Shown: piece by piece, positions 21,017-32,380 of the stretch
Position numbering within the stretch: position 1 is the first letter of the stretch
Layout: each line of letters begins with the position of its first letter
Source: Acanthamoeba sp. SK_2022b
Lineage: Eukaryota; Discosea; Longamoebia; Acanthamoebidae
Direction: 5' to 3'
Length of the DNA stretch: 64,000 bases
Assembly: GCA_027943245.1 (NCBI GenBank)
Contig: JANDJZ010000210.1
Coordinates: 1 to 64,000 of the forward strand
The notes under the pieces: generated by a model
Database searches by the model: none
What the model was told of the DNA's origin: nothing
The model's input: the letters and a program-made list of their open reading frames with translations, nothing else
Made by a program: the position numbers and the translations under genes

Positions 21017-23260
21017 TTATGGCCCCGACGACAACGCGAGCTGTTAGCCACAATCCCTCAAGGGGGAGGAGAGGAGCGCGTACGAGGGGCACGGGGACGG
21101 TCTTGGCGAGGTCGCGCACGAGTCCGGCGTAGGAGAAGTTGCCCCGCTGCTCGAGCACGCCCGCCAGGGTCTGGAGGTGCATCGCGCGCCATTTGTGGAG
21201 CGGCGCCACGCGGAGCTCGTCCGCGTACGTAGAGTTGTTGGCCACCATCTGCTTCTTGAGGGAGAACTGGTAGACGGCCCAGAAGCTATCCAAATCCTGG
21301 AACGGTTGTCCTGCAGGATTGGGCAATGTTAGTGGGTGGTGTTGGGTTGCATTGCAACGCCCAAACGCAGCCGCCTAAACAACTGTAACTCCGATTGGCT
21401 TACCGGCCAGCATGGCGGGGATCTTCTTGGCTTGCAGGTACTTGTCGTGGGAGAGGAGCACAAGCTCCTTGGGGCGCATGAACGGGTGCTCGTTCCTCAT
21501 CTCCTCATCCGACTTCTTCTGCGACATTGGCCTGTTCACGAGATGTTCAAAGGCATGGCTGAGCATTCACTCGGCACTACTTGATGTTGGGGACGCACTT
21601 CTGGAACTGGTCGAGCTGGCGGTCCAGCGCGTTGCCAGGGTAGCGCATGTACTTGGTGGTGACCTTGGGGTCGTTCACCGACCGCGCTCCTAGCAGCTGG
21701 GCCGCATGGCGCCTGGCATTGGCACGACACAGCGCACAGAACGTTCAGCACGGGCCACACTCACCAGCTCAGCACGCAGGGTTGTGCGCTACCTCAGTCG
21801 CAGGAACGCCACGTCTTCGAACACGTCCCAGTAGAAGGCCTCGGGAAAACCTGTGGTGGCGCATAAGGAAAGGTCAAGACGCTGGCAGAGAGGAAGCCAG
21901 CAAGGTCGCGTGTACTTCTTACCTTCGATCACGTCGAAGAAGGGCCGGAGCATGCACGTCGACATGGGCAGGGTCTGGCTGATGCTGATCGCCCACTCGG
22001 GCTCCACGTTCTCCGCGTCGATCTGTCCATGAAGGAGAAGATGATGACGATTCAACTCAGAAACGCTCATAGTGGGCTGACAAGACAAGGAGGTAGGGTC
22101 TACCTCGACGCCGAAGCTCACTGACACAGCCTTGGGCTCCCTCTCCAGACGCTCGAAGCAGGTGAAGACGTGGTCCTGTAGAAGTGATGTAAGCACCGCT
22201 CAGCCGTTCAGTGTGGGCACGAAGTGGCGGGGAACCTCGAGGTAGAGGTCGTCGGAGTCGCAGAAGAACAGCACGTCGCCGGAGGAGGCCTGCACGCCAA
22301 AGTTGCGAGCGGCGCCGACCTTCAGGTTGTGCTGGAGCGCCACCAGCTTCCACCTAAAGGCAAGGGGGAGGTGTCAACCGTCTCCCAACGAGTGGTAGGT
22401 TTGGGCAGCTCAGCACGATGCGTACGAGGGGTTGGTGATGCCCTTCTGCCTACGCTCCTCGATGAAGCCGGCCACCTTCATGGCCGTGTTATCCGTCGAG
22501 GCATCGTCCACGATCACCACCTCAACTCTCAGCTGCGGGTCGAGTAGTAGGTCAGATAATTAATTGCACTGCTCGCACGGCTCAGTGCACCGAGTAGTGG
22601 TCGGTGGCGAAAAGGGGCGTTCACCTCTCGGCCGTTGTTGTGGGTAGCGAGGAAGTGGCGGACGCTGGCCTCGATGCTGCGCAGAGTGCGGATGACTTGG
22701 GCGGACGAGTTGTGGGCCGGCACGATGATGGAGGCGGACCGCAGCCCCTTGGACGAGCGAAGCCACTCAGGCAGCCCTCCCGTCTTGGCCTTGGGCGAGG
22801 CTTCGGGCGAGGCTTCGGGCGAGGCCTCTACTTGAGCGCTCGACGTGAACCAGGAGAACCACGACGAGGGGGACACGCTGGGCGACGGTTCCAGTGAGGG
22901 TGAAAGAGACGATGAAGATGAAGTGGCTGAAGGCGAAGGTGTCGCAGTTGCCGTTGGGGTAGCGGTGGTAGTCGCAGTAGTGGGTGTCGCGGTGGTTGTG
23001 GGAGTCGTGGTGGGCGTCGCGGTGGCCGTGGGAGTCGCTGTGGGAGTTGCAGAGGGCGAGGATGAAGAAGAAGCAGAGGTGGAGGGAGAGGGAGAGGCAG
23101 AAGTAGTTGAAGTGGTAATGTAGCGGGAGAGATCGATGGAGAGATCCCCGGCGTAGAACTTGGGGCCTGGGCTGGCGTCCGTGGTGCTCAGCAAGAGAAC
23201 GCAGAGGGCGAACCAGAGGAGGGCAAAAAAGGACGGCGACTGCCTCATCTTCATCTTCAT
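21017..23260 (-). CDS. Family 2 glycosyltransferase with signal peptide and Ser/Thr/Pro stalk
   Basis: The ATG at 23260 opens a signal peptide or anchor (FFALLWFALCVLLLSTTDAS). About 90 residues of Ser/Thr/Pro/Ala repeats follow, likely O-glycosylated. The GT2 fold starts at SASIIVPAHNSSAQVIRTLR, continues to VEVVIVDDASTDNTAMKV, and has VGAARNFGVQASSGDVLFFC with a DSDD metal-binding motif (the DXD of GT-A enzymes). Later blocks include FPEAFYWDVFEDVAFLR and the catalytic-region-like KYMRYPGNALDRQLDQF. The product probably acts in the Golgi lumen or at the cell surface. The 3' end is uncertain. I ended it at 21017 by splicing KTVPVPL to LALSSGP; the unspliced frame runs further. The donor sugar and acceptor cannot be inferred. 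Confidence 0.75.
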
Positions 23261-23456
23261 CTCCGTACCAGGGACGTCAAGGCGGCACCAAAAGAGAAAA
23301 ACAAGAAACCTATTTTAATTTGACTTGCCAGCGTGGACACTCCACAAAAGGAAAGTCGTTACCCAAAAATAGGCAATAACAGCAAAATATAAAATAAATA
23401 GATAAATAGATAAATGACCAAAACAAAAGTGGGACTTCGGTCTTCCCGCCCCTTAC

Positions 23457-25097
23457 TCAGATGGGGCAACACGACGACTCGTCCTTTCGCGGCTTTCCGT
23501 ACGTGTCCACCTCGTCCTGGCCAGAGGCGGTGTTTGTTGAGCCACGAGGCAATCGTGCGCACAAGGGAGAGTCGGGGAGCGCGCGTACCTCACCCGTGAG
23601 GAACTGAGACTCAGCTTCGAGGCTGAGTGTGTCGTTTTGTGGCGTGGGGACCTGATTCGTCTTGGCCACCTCCAGCACCTTCTCAATCATGAACTTCATC
23701 GCATCATCTGAACACACAACAACGCAACGGGACATGGTCATGGTTGGTGTGGTGGCCGAACAGATGACCGAGGCAGCGGGTTACCAATGTTGGTGTTGCT
23801 CGCCGCCGAGCTCGGGAACCAGCCGACGAAGCCGTTTTCCTGCGAGTACTTGTCGAGGGCGTCCTTGTCCACCGTCACGCCCGGAATGTCGCACTGCACG
23901 ACGCACTGTGAGCCAGCCCGGCCAGCGAGAACACGCACACACGCACGCGCGCGGGCAGAGAGCGAAGGTGCGGGTAGGAGGAGATCGTAGTGGTGGCGGT
24001 GCCTTGTTGGCCAGCAGCAGGATGGGAATGGGTTGGTCGTTGGCCAGCATCACCTTGCTGTTGACGTCTTCTCGCCACTGCAGCGATTAATTCACACAAT
24101 AAAAGCAGCAACAAAAGGTGAGGCCACGTTGCCGACTGAATGCCCGGCGCACGATTGTACCTTGGCGACGGCCTCGAAGGTAGCCGGCCGCGAGAGATCA
24201 AAGACTAGGCGATGGCGATGGTGGAAGTGATGGTGAGACCCAAGGGGTTTTTGTATTTTTGTAATATTATTATTATTATTTCTCAAGTATTTAGCTGTTT
24301 TTCTACAATTATTGTAATTTAAAAAAGCTTTAGACCGGGACGGGAGGAAGCGTACCGATGATGGCGGCGATGGCGTACTTGTAGTAGACGCGCGTCATCT
24401 GTCCGAACCGCTCGTGCCCCGCCACGTCCTATTCGGGGATAGGGAAATAGGGAAGGAGACCGCGAATGAGCCATCGCCACGCAGCACGACGTGCTTGCAG
24501 CTAGAAGATAATTGTCTCCTCTTTGCAAGGCGGACGCACCCAGAGCTGCGGTGGGTTCCATGATGCAAGCCGGCGTCGAGTGATATCAGAAGAGAAAATG
24601 TCAGGGGTTGCATCAAAACGCCACAGCACGGGCGACGTTACCTGCAAGCTCACAGTGGTCTTGTCGTCCCATTGCACTTGCTTCACGGCAAAGTCTAACA
24701 AAGATGTCAACAACAACACAGACCAACAAAATAGAACGTGAGGTGGAGCTTGCGAACCAACGCCGATGGTGAGCTTGTAGTTGGGCGTGAAGTAGCCTTC
24801 GCAGTATCTGTCGCACGGCAAAAGTAATATTAAACTAAAATACTATCCTTGTTTGAATAATAATAATAATTGTGAAATACTGGAGGGTGGCTGGCACCTC
24901 TTGATGATGGACGTCTTGCCCACAGCGTAATCGCCGATGACCAAAATCTGAACATAAATTTATCCAGAAAAAAGAATGAGCGAATGCGGGAATTGAACAT
25001 CTCTGCTGCCGAATCACTTCGAATTTACATAATCTGGCACTTCACATGGTACCTTGTACAAATGCTGCTGCTTGTTTGGAATGGGAGCACCTTCCAT
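23457..25097 (-). CDS. RAB32-like: Rab32/Rab38-family small GTPase
   Basis: Exons at 25097-25053, 24947-24898, 24807-24758, 24694-24642, 24545-24540 (6 nt), 24428-24356, 24204-24161, 24077-24003, 23893-23785 and 23707-23457 total 252 codons with the stop. The P-loop is GDYAVGKTS, switch I is YFTPNYKLTIGVDFAVK, G3 is LWDVAGHERFGQMTR, G4 is LLLANKCD, and FDLSRPATFEAVAKW is strongly Rab32-like. Rab32 controls lysosome-related organelles and phagosome maturation. G3 has His where Rabs have catalytic Gln. The C-terminus is SSCCPI, a di-Cys prenylation signal. A further 72-nt in-frame intron in the last exon is possible (GTACGC to CCAG), which would shorten the tail by 24 residues. One intron has a GC-AG border at 24002. 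The ATG at 25097 is the only good start. Confidence 0.9.
24540..24545 (-). other. 6-nt microexon (Leu-Trp) of the Rab32-like gene
   Basis: On the minus strand the sequence reads ...CCGCAG, CTCTGG, GTGCGT... . The six bases encode the Leu-Trp of the obligatory LWDVAG G3 motif. They are absent from both flanking exons, whose ends are phase 0. Without it the GTPase lacks two invariant residues; with it the whole reading frame closes. Confidence 0.85.
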
Positions 25098-25337
25098 CTT
25101 TGATTCTCAAAAATTCGAAGGAGACCACGTCTAATTGCTCGCCTTCCTTAAAGATGATGAAGTCTTACGGTTCAGCGACTTCCTCTCTTCCCTAATGTTC
25201 AATTTCAACTTGGTAGTTCGCCGAGGTACAACAGTCACGCAACCAGAAAAGGTGAACGAGTTTGTGTATCGCCTCTACCAATTTTCTTATCTTTTGCGCT
25301 TTTTCTTCTTGTTAATTAAGAAAAAGAAAAAGAAAAT

Positions 25338-26833
25338 ATGCACAAGAGAGAAATAACAGACGCCATTGGAAAAATGACATCGATGGAAGAGGTGGACGTG
25401 GGAGTGGACGCCACGGCGACGCGGCTGCGGTCCTCATCGTCGAAAGATGCTGCCACGGTGCGGTCGCTCCTCAAGACTCTGCGCAACAAAAGCATTCGCA
25501 GACCCGATCTCGTGCTTGAATTCGCCCCCGTTCTGCTCAAATCGGCGTCCCTCCTTGGGAATGAAGGTTGATTTTGCTCCAATTGCTCTGCCGCCCATCT
25601 TCATTTTTCTCAGCTCGCCTTCAGGTCAGTCTGATTTTTCCATTTTACTCGCAGCATGGACCGTGCAGGAGCAGCTCTTTGTAGCGGCGCTTGACTCCAA
25701 CGACCTAGCCCTCGCCAACGTTCGCTTCTTGCGTTCCTCCACTTGTGCAAGATCGCCATCGAGCCTCACCGACACTCCACCTCTCTGCCCCGCAACAGGA
25801 GGTCCTGGCGCGACTCACGGACAAGTTCCCCGGCAGCACCCGCGTGCGTCGCCTCACTGCCATGAAGCTCGAGGCCGAGGGCGACTACGCAGAGGCCATC
25901 TCCATCTACAACTCGCTTCTCATCGACGATCCTGCCGACACCGTGCTGCCCTCTCCCTCGCGTTGTTGCTGTTGTTGACACCTCGCGGCTCCTCACCTGT
26001 CCCGTTATGTGCCTGCGTGTGTGAGAGCAGGCCACGATGAAGCGCCGCGTGTGCATCTGGAAGGCACGAAAGGAGACCCGGCCGCGCGCCATCGAGGAGC
26101 TGAACGACTACCTCAAGATTTTCATGGCCGACACGACCGCGTGGCAGGAGCTGGGCGACCTATACCTCGACGAGCAACAGTATGCCCCCCAAACGTCGTC
26201 AGACAACGTCGCGAGCGCTTTGGGCGGGAGTCGACCTCTCTTGCTGACTCGTGTGCGTGTGTGCGTAGGTACGAGTTTGCTGCCTTTTGCTACGAGGAGC
26301 TGATCCTCGCCGAGCCGCTCAACCACCACTACATCAACCGATATGCCGAGGCACTCCTTCCAGCTGACTCAGGCGCTTCCTATGCCCACACGCGCGGATG
26401 ACGCTGACGTGTGCGTGTGCGTGTGCGTGTGCGTGTGCGTGTGCGTGTGCGTGTGCGTGTGCGTGTGCGTGTGCGTAGATCGTGTACACGATCGGCGACT
26501 ACACCACGGCCAGGAAGTACTTTGCCCACTCGCTCGAGCTCAACCGAGACAGCAACAACCGCGCTCTCTTTGGACTCGCGCTGGTGGCGTTCCCCCCGCC
26601 TCCTTCTCGTCTTTCCATGCTCTCGCCTGACGCTTGGCACGACGACACGCGCGCCTGCGTGGTGGCAGGCGTGCAAGGCGCTGGCGTCGAAGAAGGGGGG
26701 AGCCAAGCCCAAGGACAACGGAGAGCTGGCGACGCTGGCCGCCGACAAGCTGCGGGCCCACTACAAGTCTGCTGCGCCGGAGCACCTCCCGATCGTCGAC
26801 GCGGTCCTCTCCAAGCTCCAGCCTTCCTCCTGA
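25338..26833 (+). CDS. EMC2: ER membrane protein complex subunit 2 (TPR protein)
   Basis: EMC2 is the cytosolic TPR subunit of the ER membrane insertase complex. The N-terminus is MHKREITDAIGKMTSMEEVD (ATG at 25338; M at 25374 is an alternative). Conserved stretches are EQLFVAALDSNDLALAN, LARLTDKFPGSTRVRRLTAM, EGDYAEAISIYNSLLIDDP, TRPRAIEELNDYLKIFMAD, AWQELGDLYLDEQQYEFAAF, CYEELILAEPLNHHYINRYA, and IGDYTTARKYFAHSLELN, which line up with EMC2 repeats in order. It closes with a short helix ending SKLQPSS. One intron is a (GTGTGC)n array. It is convergent with the Cgi121 gene (68 bp). Confidence 0.9.
26409..26477. repeat. (GTGTGC)n microsatellite, intronic
   Basis: About 11 hexanucleotide units fill an EMC2 intron between the HHYINRYAE and IVYTIGDY exons. 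Confidence 0.9.
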
Positions 26834-26901
26834 GGAGGGGCTCGCTCTTTTTTCAAAGACTTTTTCAACACCAGACAGCCCACTGGGAGCACACGAAGAC
26901 C

Positions 26902-27789
26902 TCAGTGGCCTCGGGTGGCGATGCGCGAGACGATGGAGCCCACGATGTCGCTCATCGCCTGCTCGTCTTTGGTGATCTTGTAGTGCTGTGAACGCGGCGT
27001 GGCGGTGAAGAGGAGGACGAGGAGAGGGAGCGAGTGAGTCGCGCGTGCGTGTGTGGAAATTGAAAAAGCGGGTGGTGGTGGTGGTGGTGTGATAGACTGA
27101 ACCTGCAGAGCCTTGGCGAGCACGGTGTGCTTCTTGAAGTGTTCCACTTCGGCCTCCTGTCCCTTCACCAGCGCTCGCAGTCGCTCGATCTGGTGCAGGT
27201 CCAGGGAGACAAATTGAGGCGGGAGCCATCCCACGCGCGTGCGCGCGCGGAATGTCTAAAGTGGGCGGCACCTTGGCATCATCAGCGTCGAAGAGGGCGA
27301 CGAGGAAGTAGTTGTGATGCACGTCCATCCCGAACTTGCGAATGCCCTCGGCGATCTTGCACACGCCACAGCACAATGATGTTATTGTGTTGTTGCTTAG
27401 CACAGGTGAATGGAAAAGACGACGTACGTGTTGCACTGCGCCGAGGGCGTGCACGAGCTCCGAGTGTATGTTCTTGGTGACCATCTTGCCTCGCGCCTCT
27501 TCCTGCAGCGCCCGGTGCGCTGCTGCCACCACCTGAAACTCGTCCACGATCTGCAGCGATTTATTTTATTTAAATAAAATAAAATATCACGCGATGAAGA
27601 ACAAGCAACGAATAAAATAATCAAAGAAATAAAAGTTAAGGAAGCCGGTACGAGAGAGGGCGACAGGAACGCCATCTCGAGGCTGCCGTCGCGAATCTGC
27701 GCAAGCACCTCAGCGCCGTTTGTGACCTCCGTGAAGAAGAACAGATGAAGCGAACGCTCCGGAAATAGCTCGAATGTGTATCGTTTCAT
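26902..27789 (-). CDS. TPRKB: KEOPS/EKC subunit Cgi121 (TPRKB)
   Basis: Cgi121 binds the Bud32/PRPK kinase in the KEOPS complex, which makes the t6A modification of ANN-decoding tRNAs. MKRYTFELFPERSLHLFFF matches the start of the family (LFPE motif). It is followed by VTNGAEVLAQIRDGSLEMAF, VDEFQVVAAAHRALQEEARG, KMVTKNIHSELVHALGA, IAEGIRKFGMDVHHNYFLVA, VALFDADDAK and the C-terminal HYKITKDEQAMSDIVGSIV. There are about six exons; the ATG at 27789 gives a normal-length protein. A (GGT)n-like run lies in an intron near 27075. Its start is 202 bp from the divergent DNA polymerase kappa start. Confidence 0.88.
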
Positions 27790-27990
27790 CAGCACCGTAT
27801 CTACCGCCAAATAAATACAACAAATAATTGTTTCGTTTGAAAGTACCAAATTGTTTTTCGAAACTATTATCTGTGTCGATCTTTTGGCGCGAAAGCGGAA
27901 ACGAAACACAAAACTTGGCATTTGGTTGTGGTTGTGAATGCAGCTTTCGCCAAGCTTCATTCGAACCGCCTCATAACGCAGCTCGAGGAG

Positions 27991-30796
27991 ATGCAGAAAC
28001 CGAGCGGTCGGACGGGCGAATTCGTTCCCGGCTTGGGTCAGCTCAGCGAGGAAGAGCTGCTGGCGATGCTCGATCATGATCATAGTTTCGACATGGATGA
28101 GAATGGGGAAGAGGAAGATGAACTCGAGCACGAGCGGCACGCCTTCCTCGATGAATTCGACGAGCCTCTCCCATCTCCATCCTCATCTTCGTCGGCAACC
28201 AGCAATCCGCTGGCTGCGCGGTTGGGTCTGTCTACCGGCGACAAGGCCGGCATGCAGTCCGTAGACAAGGAGAAGGCCAACAAGATCATCTACGACATGT
28301 CCAAGGTAGGCCTTCCCTTTTCTTTCTAATTCCAAGAAATGCACCAATTAATTGGACAACGGTTTTAAACTGATAAATATTAATGTTTAAAATAAAATAC
28401 AAACTTATCTGTCATTGTTATTGGCTCCAAGGGCTCGAAGTTCTTCAAGAACGAGCAGATGAAGTCAGAACGTGTGGAGAGAGAAGTGCAGCGGATGCTC
28501 CTCAAGCTCAAGGAGGTCGAACACCAGGACGACACACTGCTCCTCAAGTCGATCGACGCCAAGCTGGCCACCCTCGAAAGCTCGCGCGACCTCTCGCAGG
28601 TCTTCTTTCACATCGACATGTACGCACGCTTATCCACCTCCCGCCCATTGATGAGCCAAGACCACTCTCCAATGACGCCGCCGACGACGACGTTCGCTGG
28701 GATACCCCAATTACAGGGATGCCTTCTACGCTAGCGTTGAGATCCGAGACAATCCACACCTGCGCGGTGCGTAAGCCCAGCCCCGAAGTGCAACAAATAC
28801 CCAATGCTGAGGCTGTGTGCGTGCGTGCGCGTGCAAAGGATTGCCCATCGCCGTGGGCGGTAACTCGATGCTGACCACAGCATCCTACGAGGCGCGCAAG
28901 TTTGGCGTGCGGTCGGCCATGCCTGGCTTCATCGCCAAGCAGCTGTGTCCCGACCTCATCATCGTGCCCGTCCACTTTGACAAGTATCGGTCTGTCCTCT
29001 CCACCCCCCCCCCCCACAGTCACTCCTCTCTCTTGCAGTCCGTCACCGACGGCATGTCTGTGTCATGCGAACAGGGAGGCAAGCAAGCTGACGCAGGAGG
29101 TGTTCGCCATCTTCGACCCCCACTTTCGGGCCTACTCGCTGGACGAGGCATCACTGCACCTGAGCCCCTACCTCGCCAAGCACACAGACGAGTCGCCCGA
29201 GCAGGTGGCCGAGCAGGTGCGCGCCATGGTCAACCAGCGCACGCAGCTCACTTGCAGCATCGGTAAGGCCTTCACACGCGGCGACAGAACACGTGCGACG
29301 CATGCTCACATGTACACACATATGCACAAGGCATCGCGCCCAATCGGCAGCTGGCCAAGATCTGCTGCGACGTCAACAAGCCCAACGGCCAGTTCCGACT
29401 GCAGGCGGATCGCGAAGCCATCGTCGCCTTCCTCAAGGACCTCCCCGTACGCAAGATATCCGGCATCGGCAAGGTACTGGACGACCACCACGACCACGGT
29501 GCCCCGCCACCACCGCAACCACCACGCCACAGTCTTGCTCACGCCCAATCGCTTCAACTATGGGTTTGGGTGGTGGGGGGTGGATCTCCATTCATTGTAG
29601 GTCACGGAGCAGATGTTGAAGGGGCTGGGCATCACCAAGTGCAGCGATATCCAGGAGAAGCGCGCCATCCTCTTCCGTCTGTTCAAGCCCTCGTCGGCCG
29701 AGTTCTTTCTCCGCGCCTCGCTCGGCATCTGGTCGCCCACCTCTGGCGAGGACTCCAGGTGTGCCATCACTCACCTCGCCCGCCTGTAACATGGCTGGCG
29801 CAACTCACGCGTGCGAGTGTCCACAGCCCGTCGATGCGCAAGAGCGTGTCGAAGATGCGGACATTTCGGCCGTCGGGCTCGCACGCCTTCCTCATGTCGC
29901 AGGCGCGGGAGGTGGCCGAGTCGCTGGCCAAGTCGATGGCCAAGAAGCGCCTGGCCGGGAAGAACCTCGCCATCTACCTCAAGACCGACGAGTTCAAGAT
30001 GTTCTCCCGCTCCACCATGCTCAACCGGTAGGGCCTCCTCCTCCTCCTCTTGCACATACATCACACATCCCACCACCTCCTTTGCGTGGCGGGATGAGTG
30101 TACAGATACGTCAGCTCGTACGATGACATCCTGGCCGAGGCGACGCGTCTGCTGGAGAAGGAGTTTCCCATCACCCTCCGCCTGCTGGGGATCCGCATCT
30201 CGCACTTTCGTGAGGAGAAGGCCAACCAGCGCTCCATCTCTTCTTTCTTCAAGGCTGGCTCGCCGCCTCCCTCCTCCTCTTCTGTGACGCCATCAACGTC
30301 AACGTCAACATCAACATCGCTCCCAACATCTCCCTCTCGATCGCCGTTCAAGGCTCCTTCTGGGACCTCATCGTCCTCTTCATCTACGACCGCCACTTCG
30401 CCCAGTTCGGCTCGACGCGCTTTGTTCTTTGCGGCTTCATCTTCTTCGCCTTCCAGCGCGGAACGCAAGCGGGGCATGAGCGGCGTAGGCGCGCAAGGAG
30501 CGGAGACGGGAGTTGGAGACAGCGACGAAGTCGCACCACAGACCAAGCGAGGCAGACAAGATGACGACGCCAGCACAGCACAGCAGGTGACGACGACTAC
30601 AGCGACGACGCCACCACCAAAGAAGGCGGTGACGCCCAAGCGGGGCTCAGAGAAGAAACGAAAGAGCGAGGGCACCAAGCGAAGGAGGTCGCTCGAAGAC
30701 AGCGCGCAGCGGAAGCTCACCTCCTTCTTTGCACAGCAGCCAGTCTCGCCAGAGCGAGGCCACACAACCCCCAAGAACAACAGAGGCTCAAACTAA
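27991..30796 (+). CDS. POLK: Y-family DNA polymerase kappa
   Basis: A translesion polymerase that bypasses bulky minor-groove lesions in the nucleus. The N-terminal extension contains DKEKANKIIYDMSKGSKFF and a helix KSERVEREVQRMLLKLKEVE, the N-clasp type of Pol kappa. The catalytic core reads FFHIDM|DAFYASVEIRD (exon junction at the bar), LPIAVGGNSMLTTASYEARK, FGVRSAMPGFIAKQLCPDLI and YSLDEASLHL; the Asp and Glu of IDMDAF and SLDEA bind metal. Then come GIAPNRQLAKICCDVNKPNG, LPVRKISGIGK and the little finger (SVSKMRTFRPSGSHAFLM). The tail has two PIP boxes, QRSISSFF (30227-30250) and QRKLTSFF (30707-30730), separated by about 150 Ser/Thr/Lys-rich residues. I see no UBZ zinc fingers. The start at 27991 is the first in-frame ATG; an upstream non-coding exon is possible. 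Confidence 0.92.
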
Positions 30797-30995
30797 ATGT
30801 GCCTTAAGGAAATGAATTCAAGGAAGGGAGGAAATGGGACAAGAAAAGCGCAACCAAGTTTGTTGGGTGATCTACGGACAAACGCATCGACAGCGTACAA
30901 CAGTGATTGAGCAAGGTAGCACCTTCTCCCTTGCTTTCACGTTGCCATACTAAAAAATGAATTTCTGCAGGTTTAGGCACAAATAGAAAGAAAAA

Positions 30996-32089
30996 ATGAA
31001 TCGAATTCGGCATCACAAGCTCGTGTTGTTGGGTGAATCTGGCGTGGGTAAATCTACTCTCGTGATTCGCTTCGTGAAGGGCAAGTTCAACGAGTTTCAG
31101 GAGAGCACCATTGGAGGTATTGCCCCCCCCCCGGGTCTGCCTCGCGCTCCTCGTGGCTGAGCCTGCTCCCTTCCTCCCTTTTCGGATGCATGGGCTGCAG
31201 CCGCCTTCTTGACCCAGACTGTGGTCGTGGACGACACAACCGTCAAGTTCGAGATCTGGGTTTGTTCAACCTCCCATCCACTCTACACATCCATCTTCTT
31301 GAGCTCATGCCTCACCACCACCCGCAGGACACGGCCGGCCAAGAGCGCTACAACAGCTTGGCGCCCATGTACTACCGGTACCGCTACATGCCCCCCTGCT
31401 CGTCTCCTCTCTCCTTCTCTGACTCTCCAATGTTGTGCGCGCGTGGGACAGCGGCTCGCACGGCGCGATCGTGGTGTACGACATCACGAGCAGCACCTCG
31501 TTCGAGCGGGCCAAAATGTGGATCAACGAACTGCGGGAGCACCTCGGCCGCAAGGTGGGTCCCGCCACCTCTCCTCCCCCCAACGTTTGCATTGTTCTGA
31601 CGATCATCGATGTCCGTTCATGGTGGGCGCAGGTCGTCATCGCGTTGACGGCGAACAAGTCCGACTTGGCCGAGTTCAGACAGGTCTCCACGTACGTGCA
31701 CACACGCACGCACCGCACACATCACACACGCCAGACACGCACGCAACAAAACACGTGAGCTGTCATTTTAAAGCAATCGATTGGATGGGCGCAGTGAGGA
31801 AGGCCAGGCGTACGCGGCCGCACAGGATCTCCTCTTCTTCGAGACCTCTGCCAAGAACGCAAACAACGTGAACGAAGTTTTCCTCGCACTGGGTACACCT
31901 CCCAGCTCTCTCTCTCTCAACACACACACCTGCGCTAAGGCTGATGATTTCATCATGCAACCACCAGCGCGTGTGATCCCAACGAGAATGGAGCGAGACC
32001 TGGAGACGCAGTCAGCCGAACTCAAGGCCAAGCCTCTCAACCTCACCCAGCCCCCGACCCAGCCCCAAGAGGGCGGCTGCTACTGCTGA
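30996..32089 (+). CDS. RAB5-like: Rab5-family small GTPase
   Basis: Rab5 directs early-endosome fusion and phagosome maturation. The ATG at 30996 opens [20 protein letters not shown] (P-loop GESGVGKST). The effector region [20 protein letters not shown] is nearly the Rab5 consensus, as is [21 protein letters not shown]4 is [10 protein letters not shown] and G5 [14 protein letters not shown]. The C-terminus QEGGCYC is a CXC double-prenylation signal. The catalytic Gln (WDTAGQE) is present, unlike in the Rab32-like gene. There are about six introns, several CA-rich. TGA is at 32087. Confidence 0.95.
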
Positions 32090-32380
32090 CACGTCGACAG
32101 CAGACAACAGCACGCCTCTACTTGCACCTTCTTCTCTACTTCTACTGCTACTTGGTCGTCATTCTCTCGTTTTCTCTGTGTGTGCCGCGCGAGTCTCTGC
32201 CAGTCCAAGCCGAGCTTCCACGCACCGTGACCGTGTACACACCTCTCTACTGTGAATAGACTTCTCTTCGTCATGTTGTCTTGTGTCGGGATATATCCCG
32301 GGTTATCGCCATCCGCGACGAGAGGTTGAAGAGACCATACGCACAACTCCCAACGCCACGACCAAGACCCTGTTACGAAG

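Noticed and set aside
26540..27547. 335-codon minus-strand frame across EMC2 and Cgi121
   Set aside because: The first part reuses a Cgi121 exon, then reads through its introns and into EMC2 on the opposite strand.
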